Positions 6,012 to 12,919 of a stretch of DNA of 12,919 nt are shown here, piece by piece. How positions within the stretch are numbered: position 1 is the stretch's first letter; each line of letters begins with the position of its first letter. The translations under genes and the position numbers were made by a program. The stretch comes from Chromera velia (Eukaryota > Sar > Chromeraceae): the NCBI GenBank assembly GCA_018398765.1, contig JAHBMJ010001195.1, positions 74,737 to 87,655 of the forward strand. The letters are read 5' to 3'. The notes under the pieces are model-generated. The model was not told where the DNA came from and did not search any database. It was given only the letters and a program-made list of their open reading frames with translations.

Positions 6012-7192
6012 GACTGATTGATTGACAAACTTACTGACTAAGTGCCTGATTGAATGACTGACTGATTGACTGACTGACTTCCTGTCTAGCTGCGTGCTTG
6101 CCTGCCTGTCTAATATACTGACTAACTGACTGCTTAACTGACTGAGTGACTGACTGATTGACTAACTCATTGATTGCCTGCCTGATTGAATGGCTGACTG
6201 ACTGACTTCCTATCTAGCTGCCTGCATCTGCCTGCTTGCCTGCCTGTCTGATATACTGACTGACTAACTGACTGACTGACTGACTGACTGCTTAACTGAC
6301 TGACTGCTTAACTGACTGACTGATTGACTAACTCACAGACTGCCTGCCTGATTGACTGACTGACTAACTTCCTGTCTAGCTGCCTGCATCTGCCTGCTTG
6401 CCTGCCTGTCTGATATTATATATATAATACTGACTGACTTAGTCTGACTGACTGACTAACTGCTTAACTGACTGAGTGACTGTACGGCAGTGACTGATTG
6501 ACTTACTTACTGACTGACTGCCTGATTGAATGACTGACTGGCTGACTTCCTGTCTAGCTGCCTGCTTGCTTACCTGTCTGATATACTGACTGACTGACTG
6601 TTTAACTGACTAAGTGACTGACTGATTGACTTACTCACTGCCTGACTGCCTGACTGAATGGCTGACTGGCTGACTTCCTGTCTAGCTGCCTGCTTGCCTG
6701 CCTGTCTGATATACTGACTGACTGACTACTTAACTGACTGAGTGACTGACTGATTGACTTACTCACTGACTAACTGCCTGACTGAATGACTGACTGGCTG
6801 ACTTCCTGTCCAGCTGCCTGCATCTGGCATGCCTGCTTACCTGCCTGTCTGATATACTGACTGACTGACTGCTTGACTAACTGAGTGACTGACTGATTGA
6901 CTTACTCACTGACTGACTGCCTGTCTGTCTAATATACTGACCAACTGACTAATTGGCTGACTGATTGACTGACTGTGAGTGAGTGACTGACTGATCGACT
7001 AACTCACTGATTGCCTGTCTATCTGCCTGCTTGTCTGTCTGTCTAATACACTGACTGACTGATCGACAGACTGCCTAATACTGCTTAACGTACTGACTGA
7101 CTGATGGACTGACTGAGTGACTGATTGATCTACTGGCTGACTCATCAATTAAGTGGCTGACTGATTGACTGACTGACTGACTGACTGACTTC
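6012..7192. repeat. (CTGA)n satellite with 128-bp higher-order repeat, right arm
   Basis: About 1.2 kb of CTGA-based tetranucleotides, the reverse complement of the left (TCAG)n arrays. A non-tetramer marker, CTTCCTGTCTAGCTGCCTGC or a close variant, recurs near 6078, 6206, 6368, 6546, 6674 and 6802. The spacings are 128, 162, 178, 128 and 128 bp. GATATACTGACTGAC follows most markers. A short AT palindrome (TATTATATATATAATA) interrupts it near 6413. From about 6900 the higher-order pattern degenerates. Confidence 0.85.
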
Positions 7193-7282
7193 CACCTGAG
7201 TGTGCCTGCTTGTGTCTCTATGTCTCTGAACCTCCCTCCTACAGTGGGAGGCACACCACTATCATTATTGTGGGGGGCACCA
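7190..7282 (-). repeat. palindrome module, inverted right copy 2
   Basis: Read on the plus strand: end of (CTGA)n, CCACCTGAGTGTGCCTGCTT, CTATGTCTCTGAACC, then GGGAGGCACACCACTATCAT and a G-run. This is the reverse complement of the left modules in the same internal order, followed by a GGAAGAAGG purine tract. Confidence 0.65.
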
Positions 7283-7426
7283 GGAAAGAAGAAGGAGGAA
7301 GGAAAAAGGAGGAAGGGAGAAGGAGGAAGGAAGAAGGGATTCCGAAAGAAAGAAGGGAAGAAACTGGTGGACTGATTGACTGACTCACTGACTAACTGAC
7401 TGACTAACTAATTGACTAGTTTTTAC

Positions 7427-7532
7427 CTGAGTCTGCCTGCCAGTGCCTCTATGTCTCTCAGCCCCCCTCTTAGCCCCCCTCCGACAATGGCAGGCACACC
7501 ACTATCATCATTTGGGGGGGCACCAGGAAGGA
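7427..7532 (-). repeat. palindrome module, inverted right copy 1 with purine tract
   Basis: CTGAGTCTGCCTGCCAGTGC, CTATGTCTCTCAGCC, then AATGGCAGGCACACCACTAT, CATCATTT and G7. Best match to the left copies at 3161-3256 and 3455-3553 in inverted orientation. The purine tract GGAAGGAAGAAGGAGGAAGG follows, as the mirror of the left TTCC tract. Confidence 0.7.
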
Positions 7533-7575
7533 AGAAGGAGGAAGGAAGAAAGGATTCCGAAAGAAAGAAGGGCTG

Positions 7576-8439
7576 GCTTGCTCGCTTCCCACAGTTTGTT
7601 TGCCAGAGACGGCCGGAGACGTCTGGAGATGGCAGGAGAAAACACAGTCAGATTAGATCTTTCACCACAGGACAAACTCTCTTAACGCTTGACTTCAGCC
7701 ACTTTCTTGTTGTTGCTTTTCTTGTTTGGAGAGGTAGAGATGGATGGAAAGATCTTTCATCTCGAATGTTCTACTAGAGAAAATCGCGTCAGAAGCTGAA
7801 TTATAATGCCGGGGGTTTTTGCGGCGGCGGAGCCGCCGTGAAACTAAAAAGGGGTTCGTTTCTACATATGAAGGCCTCGAGGGCGGCGGCGGTCCGCCCA
7901 AAAAGCAGGTTCATTCACTTTTGGGGGGGGACACCAGGGGTGATATATCATGGATCGATGCATGCATGAATACGGCCGCGAGCTCCGTGCGAACGTGCAT
8001 GCGCGGGATTGGTGTTGCAAGTAGACGATGCCTGAAGCTATAGGTCAGATCGATCCTTCGCGAAAGCTCCTTCTCTATCCAGAAGAGAGCCGAATATGCA
8101 AAGAGCGCATTCCAGAGTGGCGCTTTATGTGAAGTTGAGGATAGTTGTTTGCGTCTAGCTGGTGGGTCGATCAACAGAGATTCGTCCGCCTTCGTTTGAC
8201 TGAGAAGCCGGTTTCTTTTGACTGTGCACTTTCAGTCTGACTAACATACGTTCCTTTCCTTCTTTCGTACCTCTGAGCCCTTCCTTGGGGTCGGGGCGGT
8301 GAAATCATCAAGGAGTGAACCTGATTTGTCACAAGAGGGAAGACGTGAAGGGATAAAGCGGAATCTTTGATTCTGTCCGTCAGTCTGGAGACGGCGTGTG
8401 CACACGAGTCTGTGTGCGCCTGTCTGTGGATTTTTTTGA
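7576..8439. other. unassigned spacer or intron; right GCGGCGG/GGTTCGTTT repeat copy
   Basis: No supported exon. At 7806-7862 lies CCGGGGGTTTTTGCGGCGGC followed by GGGGTTCGTTTC, a direct copy of the segment in 2341-2470. Around 7885-7925, GGCGGCGGCGGTCCGCCC, AAAAAGCAGGTTC and a G-run may correspond to the same family inverted. At about 7600-7620, read on the minus strand, CGTCTCCGGCCGTCTCTGGC resembles CGTCTCTAGCCGTCTCCTGC near 2656 on the plus strand, which could extend the palindrome outward. The remainder is unique mixed-composition sequence, possibly promoter or intron of the plus gene. Confidence 0.4.
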
Positions 8440-8511
8440 GAGAAGTGTTTCGGACAGGAGCGAGCGGTTTCTCCGTGCACCCGCGCTCGGTTTGATCCAA
8501 AAAGAGAAGAC

Positions 8512-8674
8512 ATGCTGAAGCCAGAAGGAGGGCGCAAGGTGGCGCCCGGCCGCGGAGGAAAGGGCCGAGGAGACGTGGGGAATCAACTGACGACCTCTTT
8601 GCTCCGTTCGTCGTCTCTCGGGGCCACGGGTGGAGAGGCAGACCTCGACTCCTGCCGAGAGTCGGGGGTGAAAG
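8512..8674 (+). CDS. first recognisable exon of a plus-strand gene for a basic low-complexity protein
   Basis: ATG at 8512 with A at -3 opens MLKPEGGRKVAPGRGGKGRG, Gly/Arg/Lys-rich, followed by a Ser/Thr/Leu segment (LTTSLLRSSSLGATGGEAD). The exon ends at AAAG/GTGTGT, phase 1, matching the phase-1 acceptor at 9182 or 9191 and the later phase-1 introns. The frame is open upstream to 8440 (contains FGQERAVSPCTRARFDPKRE), so this could be an internal exon entered through TTTTTTTGAG at 8440 (phase 1) rather than the start. An alternative donor, GGCAG/GTGCAC at 8688, is phase 0 and lies at the edge of the minisatellite. The Gly-Arg-rich N-terminus would suit a nucleic-acid-associated protein, but no domain was recognised. 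Confidence 0.4.
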
Positions 8675-8688
8675 GTGTGTCGTGGCAG

Positions 8689-9097
8689 GTGCACTCCGGC
8701 CAAATCCTGGAGAGCGTGTCTACAGAGGAACGGGGGAAAGGAAAAGAAGATTCATTTCCTTGAGAGGCAGGTGCACTCCAAATCCTGGAGAGCGTGTCTA
8801 CAGAGGAACGGGGGAAATAAAGGAAAAGAAGATTCATTTCCTTGAGAGGCAGGTGCACTCCAAATCCTGGAGAGCGTGTCTACAGAGGAACGGGGGAAAT
8901 AAAGGAAAAGAAGATTCATTTCCTTGAGAGGCAGGTGCACTCCAAATCCTGGAGAGCGTGTCTACAGAGGAACGGGGGAAATAAAGGAAAAGAAGATTCA
9001 TTTCCTTGAGAGGCAGGTGCACTCCAAATCCTGGAGAGCGTGTCTACAGAGGAACGGGGGAAATAAAGGAAAAGAAGATTCATTTCCTTGAGAGAGA
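8689..9097. repeat. 82-bp minisatellite, five copies
   Basis: GTGCACTCC starts each copy at 8689, 8771, 8853, 8935 and 9017, exactly 82 bp apart. Copies 2-5 are identical by eye; copy 1 differs by a 4-bp gain (GGCC after CTCC) and a 4-bp loss (TAAA), leaving its length unchanged. Each unit contains GGCAG/GTGCAC (donor-like) and GTCTACAG/AGG (acceptor-like). Since 82 is not a multiple of 3 and copies 2-5 contain TAA, the array is not one translated repeat; it lies in the probable intron 8675-9181/9190. Minus-strand ORFs over it are repeat artefacts. Confidence 0.95.
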
Positions 9098-9181
9098 GCA
9101 TGGAGACCAGAAGGCCAAAGAGCTTGCAGTGATTGCGAGAAAAATGATGGAAGAGAAGACCGAAAGGGGCCCGGGACATAG

Positions 9182-9673
9182 ATTTCTCAGTCAAAGCCGA
9201 GGATGTCTTCTTTCGGTGGAAGCAAGGAAGAGAGACAGGGAGTGAACAAGAAGGCCGATGGAAGGAAGAAAGAGGAAACGTGAGTGGGGCGGAAGAGGGG
9301 GGGAAACGGGTGAACAGAACCAAAGGAAGAGGGAAAGGGCCTTCCGCTTCTCAAACTTCTTCTTCTTCCTCCTCCCACAGCACGCAGGCCCAAACCCGCC
9401 CGAAAGCCCTCACACAGAGGAGAAAGCAGGAGGTCGGGGGTGTTCTTCTCAAGAAGAGGCCCAGATCTGAGACCGAGACTGATGAAGAACAAAAAGAAGA
9501 AGAAGAAGGCAATTTCCGGGAGACTCGAGAAGGCTCCAAAAAGGTCAAAGGCCCCAAGCGCAAGACGGAGACGGAGTCTTCTGGTTCCTCTGCGGGTGTC
9601 CGACGGGTGGACAAGGAGGGGAGGCCCGGGGGGGGGCGGAACAAACAGACGCTGAAAGCAAAGAAGATAGCAG
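9182..9673 (+). CDS. main exon of the plus-strand gene; charged, Ser-rich, probably nuclear protein
   Basis: Open frame of 164 codons ending at a consensus donor, GCAG/GTGAGT. The acceptor is GACATAG (exon from 9182) or TTTCTCAG (exon from 9191); both are phase 1. It begins with a compact segment (DFSVKAEDVFFRWKQG). Low-complexity blocks follow: basic (NRTKGRGKG), poly-Ser (SQTSSSSSSHSTQ), basic (LLKKRPR), acidic (ETETDEEQKEEEEG) and basic again (KKVKGPKRK, KAKKIA). The basic clusters look like nuclear localisation signals, and alternating acidic/basic disorder is common in nucleolar or chromatin proteins. That is analogy, not a family match. The donor is phase 1 and joins in frame to 10272. 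Confidence 0.62.
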
Positions 9674-9979
9674 GTGAGTCTGATCTCCACTTACTCACTC
9701 ACGCAGTCACGCACGCACTCGATTTAATCGAAAAATCTCTCTCTTGTCCTTCGGAACCCTTCTTGCTCCACTTCTGCAATTCAACCCCCGCCGAGCAGGG
9801 TCAATCAGTGTATGCGTGTCCCAGCATCGGCCCCGCCGAAAACGAAAAGGAGAAAGAGACTGTCGCAGTCCAACCCGCTGTACGTAGTGCGTGGGAGGTC
9901 AAGCAAGCAAAGGATGGCATTCTCGGTTTGGATATTCTGTACCTCAGTCTCTGCCGGCGGGTTTTTCTGTCTGTGCTTG

Positions 9980-9980
<1 letters not shown>

Positions 9981-10020
<40 letters not shown>
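9981..10020. repeat. (TG)n microsatellite in intron 9674-10271
   Basis: About fourteen TG units followed by ATGTGTATGT, on the sense strand of the plus gene, in the 598-bp intron. Frames reading Cys-Val repeats through it are artefacts. Confidence 0.9.
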
Positions 10021-10021
<1 letters not shown>

Positions 10022-10094
10022 AGAGGGAGAGGGACAGAGAGAGAGTATGGGAGGGGGGATGAATGGGGTTGGTGGGCTTTGGTGTGCACGTGAC

Positions 10095-10262
10095 CCCCCT
10101 CCTTCTTTCCTTCTTCCTTTCCTTTCTTCCTTCCTTTCTTCCTTCCTTTCTTCCTTCCTTTCTTTCTTTCTTTCTTTCTTCCTTTCTTTCTTCCTTTCTT
10201 CCTTCCATCCTGCCTACCTGCCTGCCTGCCTGCCTTGATTGAATTCTCCCTGCCTGCCTGCA
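10095..10262. repeat. (TTCC/TTTC)n then (CTGC)n pyrimidine-rich tract before an acceptor
   Basis: Pyrimidine-only TTCC/TTTC units run to about 10209 and are followed by CCTGCCTGCCTG units up to the acceptor GGTTGCAG at 10271. On the sense strand it lies in the position of a polypyrimidine tract, the same arrangement as the minus-strand intron at 128-589. Confidence 0.88.
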
Positions 10263-10271
10263 TGGTTGCAG

Positions 10272-10457
10272 CCGAGGAGTGGCAGGAGATGGTCCAATTC
10301 CATCAGAGACTTGCGGCACGCAGGGAAGGGCCCCTCATCAAGCAGCGCCTCTGCAGTGGGGGGGACAAGCAGGACTCTGCGAGGGCCAGGAAGAGAAGGC
10401 ACCTGCAGGAGAATGCAGAGAAGGGGACTGAAAATGATGATCAAGCAGAGACTCAAG
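10272..10457 (+). CDS. symmetric internal exon of the plus-strand gene
   Basis: Acceptor TGGTTGCAG and donor CTCAAG/GTAGCA enclose 186 bp (62 codons), phase 1 at both ends. The single G left by exon 9182-9673 plus CC here makes an Ala codon and the frame continues without stop. The peptide is hydrophilic and probably helical: it starts EEWQEMVQFHQRLAARREGP, has a basic middle (DSARARKRRHLQ) and an acidic tail (ENAEKGTENDDQAETQ). It continues the charged character of the preceding exon. Symmetric phase would permit exon skipping without frameshift. No family recognised. Confidence 0.6.
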
Positions 10458-11207
10458 GTAGCAACGTTGCATGGTGCATGTTGTCAGAGCGGGATGCAGG
10501 ACTGCCAAAGGCCTTCCTTCATTGATACCCCTCTGATGCATATGTGCACAACATACGTACACTTATAGAAATACCACCATGTACCCAAGCGACTTGCTTT
10601 CGGCTGACAGGAAGGTTGAGACCGAAGATGGAGACTTCAAACCCTTCTCTTCTCTTTGGCACGCGTACGCATGCAGCAAAAAGTTGAAGACAAAATGCTT
10701 CCCCTCCCTGTGCTGTCTGCTGTCTGCTGATTCCGCCTTTCTTCCAACTTGAAGGATTGCATGCATGACTGATTCTTTTTGATTCAAACGGAGTGCATCA
10801 CTCGCTTGAAGACATTCTTTGTCCTTCATCTCTCTCTCCGCTGCTCTTTTTGCATCGTGCCCTCTCTCCTGTGATACTGAATGGTGCACCAGGTCTGTCG
10901 TCTCGTCTCTGGTCTAGCTGCAAGCCACTTTGAGCTCCCAGGCACACAGAAACGCAGGCAGGCTGTCTGGCCGGTCGAATCAATCTATTTATTAGTGGGT
11001 GTGTGTGTCCGAGCGGGACGGGCCAACATACATCAGGGATGCAGGCAGGAGGCCCATGCAGGACATGCGTCCGAAGCGATCGACGGATTGAAAAACATAG
11101 AAATTATCACAAAGGACACCGACTGCCTCAGAAAAGGAAGCGGTTTCTTTTCCGACGAGGCCAGTTTGGGGGGGAGGGGCAGAGCTTCAAGAGAGACGCA
11201 GCGAGTC
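10458..11207 (+). other. downstream intron or 3' region with weak exon candidates
   Basis: Two phase-1 continuations exist. One is an acceptor CTTTCGGCTGACAG at 10610 opening 25 codons to TGA 10685-10687, giving a 153-bp intron. The other is an acceptor GAGCTCCCAG at 10941 opening a long frame (includes SEAIDGLKNIEIITKDTDCL and FFSDEASLGGRGRASRETQ) that runs into the (CTGT)n array with no clear donor. Neither has a strong polypyrimidine tract. The rest shows no gene. Confidence 0.25.
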
Positions 11208-11270
11208 CCTGTCTGTCTCTCTGTCTGTCTCTCTGCCTGTCTGTCTGCCTCTCTGTCTGTCTGTCTCTCG

Positions 11271-11302
<32 letters not shown>

Positions 11303-11383
11303 CTCGGACTGTCTGTTTGTCTGTCTGTCTCTCTGCCTGTCTGTCTGCCTCTCTGTCTGTCTCTCTGACTGTCTGTATGTCTC
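11208..11383. repeat. (CTGT/CTCT/CTGC)n tetranucleotide array
   Basis: CTGTCTGT units with interspersed CTCTCTGCC and CTCTCGG variants. The variants recur, suggesting a longer composite period (for example GTCTGTCTGCCTCTCTGTCT near 11241 and again near 11341). Frames across it encode only Cys-Leu-Ser-Val repeats. Confidence 0.9.
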
Positions 11384-11508
11384 AGACAGGCCCGACAGGC
11401 CATTTTTTCTGTAGCTCGCTCAATTTCTCTTAGTGTTTCGATTGCTTTTGCACGTCGCCACTGGGTTCCTTCGAGCATCGTGACACAATCTAGACTTCAA
11501 TCTGTCAT

Positions 11509-11557
<49 letters not shown>

Positions 11558-11574
11558 TTCTCTTTCTTTCTCTC
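11509..11574. repeat. (TC)n microsatellite before a possible acceptor
   Basis: Near-pure (TC)n followed by CTTTCTC and then TCTCAAAG at 11571-11578. It would be the polypyrimidine tract of the acceptor at 11578 if the exon at 11579-11705 is real. Confidence 0.9.
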
Positions 11575-11578
11575 AAAG

Positions 11579-11705
11579 CGTCGATCCCTCTGAAAAGAGG
11601 GATAGAGAGATAAACGACGATCGACGGATGAGGATGAGTTTGACACGCAAGCACTTGTACAGCTGCACTACGAAATGCGGCTTCAGCGCCGCTTCACTCA
11701 ATTAA
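11579..11705 (+). CDS. possible terminal exon of the plus-strand gene
   Basis: After the strong (TC)n/CTCTCAAAG acceptor, a phase-2 frame is open for 41 codons and stops at TAA 11703-11705. The peptide is charged at first (DPSEKRDREINDDRRMRM), then SLTRKHLYSCTTKCGFSAAS. Sequence composition drops to AT-rich immediately after the stop, as expected if transcribed sequence ends there. The phase does not fit the phase-1 donor at 10457 directly, so an intermediate exon would be needed. A hairpin covers its first bases (ATCCCTCT 11584-11591, GAAA loop, AGAGGGAT 11596-11603). Confidence 0.25.
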
Positions 11706-12279
11706 TTTCCCTATTCCAATCCTATTTCAATACAATTTAAGCGAATTTACTAGCAAATTTAATTGACTATAAGCCGGTGGAGCTCTAGGTGAAGCTACGC
11801 TCCTGGCAGTCCATGATGATACATGTTCTGTTTGGGGACTAGATCTTAATTAATTGAGAGACTGCTAAAGAGACTGTAGGACCACAAAACAAAAGTTACA
11901 AAACCCGAACATTTCAAAATACATACTAAAATTAATATATAAAAAAAATTAATTAATTTAAAGTTATATATATAGATTTAAAGTAGTCTTATAAAAAAAA
12001 TTGAAAGGCTAGTTAAAAGGCTTGATGTTCTCTAAATTAACAATTAAACATAATGATGAGGTGACTTAACCTGCCAGCCATCGTGTCCCAATGGTAAAAG
12101 GCGGCCCTGGCGGCAGTCTGAGCATATATATATTGCTAGCCTAGGAGCGTAAAAGTTTACAAAACAATACTGACATTATACTATATACTACAGTGTATAG
12201 TAATATTTGTTCACAGTGTTCAGTATTAGAAGCAACATCAATACATGTGGAGCTAGTCTATGGGTCGGGTAGGGAGGAT
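11706..12279. other. AT-rich spacer, no gene seen
   Basis: Rich in TTAATTAA, TATATA and A-runs with stops in all frames. It contains short palindromes (for example CTATATACTACAGTGTATAG around 12181-12200) and one GC-rich island near 12070-12120 (CCAATGGTAAAAGGCGGCCC). The island slightly resembles a tRNA A box but lacks a B box and a cloverleaf. No ORF, splice pair or recognisable element. Confidence 0.6.
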
Positions 12280-12450
12280 GACTAGTCGGAATAGTGGGAA
12301 TAGTCCACTGAAGAATAGTAAAATAGTGGAATAGTGACTAAGTAGAATAGTGGAATAGTGCATTGTTTCACCTTTTCTCTAAACGTAGATATCATTGTAG
12401 AATAGTGGAATAGTGGAATAGTAAAATAGTTAAATAGTGGAATAGTCAAA
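12280..12450. repeat. degenerate AATAGT array (GGAATAGT octamer-like)
   Basis: About thirteen AATAGT motifs, mostly as GGAATAGT or AAATAGT at irregular 8-12-bp spacing, in two clusters (12288-12360 and 12398-12447) separated by about 37 bp of unrelated sequence. Confidence 0.8.
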
Positions 12451-12919
12451 TATTCTTACTATCTCATATGATGGAATAACCTATTCCAACTGGGGCCATG
12501 TAAAAATTTATTTGCATGCCAATGGCATACAAACGGGCTTTAAGGGGGGAGGGGGGTCTTTGCGTGCCATCGAGCCTTTTTGGGGCATTCATCTCAGTGG
12601 AGTTTGGTGGACAAGCCGTATAAGTGCTCAATCTTGATCCCTATGGTTGCCACATAAAAGCCACCAAATGGTTTCTCCAGATATCATCTGGTTCTGAAGC
12701 ACCAGAGGTCTAAAATTTTAAAAAACTGTCTGACATTTTCATTCCTCCTCCACGATTCCCTCATCCTCCCCGCTGACAAGTCTCCTCTGATGCCCTGCAG
12801 TGCTCTGCCCGGGCACTATATTTGTTATGGGAAGAGGGAGGGGTGGTGGCGGCTTGATTGTCTGGGTTCGCCTTTAAAGAAAAATATTTGTGTGCCGAAG
12901 CGAGAAGGTCTGGGGGGGG
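12451..12919. other. mixed-composition right edge, no supported gene
   Basis: Contains GGGGGGAGGGGGG near 12545, a CCTCC-rich stretch near 12745-12770 and a terminal G-run. On the minus strand a 25-codon open segment ending in TGA near 12600 (FGGFYVATIGIKIEHLYG) is bounded by no clear splice sites. Nothing firm can be called. Confidence 0.5.

Larger units (their letters stand above)
2984..7575. mobile_element. large imperfect inverted repeat with AT-rich core; foldback-like composite element
   Basis: Left components recur on the right as reverse complements and in mirrored order. The pyrimidine tract 2984-3060 matches the purine tracts near 7283-7350 and 7525-7575. The module at 3161-3256 and 3455-3553 matches inverted modules at 7190-7282 and 7427-7532. 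(TCAG)n arrays match the (CTGA)n satellite 6012-7192. The 189-bp units 3918-4770 match inverted units 5628-5960. The centre is the AT-rich array 4771-5625. Foldback elements are known for long inverted termini made of short tandem repeats, which this resembles. No transposase-like ORF or target-site duplication was found, and a recombination-generated satellite palindrome remains possible. The inverted symmetry is seen; the mobile-element label is inference. Confidence 0.45.

Noticed and set aside
5685-6017. 110-codon plus-strand ORF in the inverted units
   Set aside because: Repeat-derived sequence; minus-strand frames are open over the same stretch and no splice or start context supports it.
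8689-9097. CRISPR-like array
   Set aside because: Units are directly adjacent 82-bp tandem copies with no variable spacers, in a eukaryote-like context.
8583-9323. Several minus-strand ORFs with a repeated Met-His-Leu-Pro start
   Set aside because: They are shifted readings of the 82-bp minisatellite copies.
11003-11414. Long ORFs of Cys-Leu-Ser repeats
   Set aside because: Translation of the (CTGT)n array; only the part before 11208 might be coding and it lacks a clear donor.
12070-12140. tRNA or tRNA-derived SINE (A-box-like TGTCCCAATGG)
   Set aside because: No B box (GGTTCGA-type) downstream, no acceptor stem pairing and no anticodon arm can be drawn.
12600-12700. Minus-strand peptide segment ending in TGA near 12600
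   Set aside because: Only about 25 codons, with no convincing acceptor; protein-like appearance alone is unreliable in this window, where several frames often look equally plausible.

Overview
The window looks like nuclear DNA from an intron-bearing eukaryote, most likely a microbial alga or other protist. There is no bacterial gene packing: no long intact ORF, no operon and no ribosome-binding-site pattern. Coding-like segments are short and bounded by canonical GT...AG splice signals (for example CAG/GTGAGT at 9673/9674), with AATAAA-type poly(A) candidates. Microsatellites are extraordinarily dense: (GGAA)n, (TG)n, (TCAG)n, (CTGT)n and (TC)n. This style recalls the chromerid alga Chromera velia, but that is a weak guess from texture, not an identification. 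No protein here was recognised by family; all gene calls are splice-model inferences without transcript or homology support.

Left gene region (1-2650). On the minus strand, two phase-0 exons (590-736 and 17-127) belong to a gene that runs off the left edge and encodes a hydrophobic membrane-spanning segment. A second minus-strand gene, two exons between 1837 and 1410, ends just upstream of an AATAAA signal at 1358-1353. A possible short plus-strand coiled-coil gene lies at 2215-2645.

Central repeat complex (about 2984-7575). This is the most striking part: a large imperfect palindrome. Reading inward from the left are a pyrimidine tract, a ~100-bp module, a (TCAG)n array, a second copy of the module, a second (TCAG)n array, a 123-bp perfect purine/pyrimidine alternation, and a four- to five-copy 189-bp tandem array. 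The core is an AT-rich ~200-bp tandem array whose every unit carries an internal hairpin. On the right the same components recur in reverse complement and mirrored order: inverted 189-bp-family units, a 1.2-kb (CTGA)n satellite, the module inverted twice, and purine tracts. This resembles foldback-type elements, whose long inverted termini are built of tandem repeats. No transposase or other ORF is visible, so it would be non-autonomous.

Right gene region (8440-11705). A plus-strand gene has exons at about 8512-8674, 9182-9673 and 10272-10457, all joined by phase-1 introns. It encodes a low-complexity, highly charged, probably nuclear protein. Its first intron holds a 5 x 82-bp minisatellite whose last four copies are identical; its second holds (TG)n and (TTCC)n tracts. 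A possible terminal exon lies at 11579-11705.

Right edge (11706-12919). Composition drops abruptly to AT-rich sequence with an AATAGT-based degenerate array, then returns to mixed composition. No gene is supported there.
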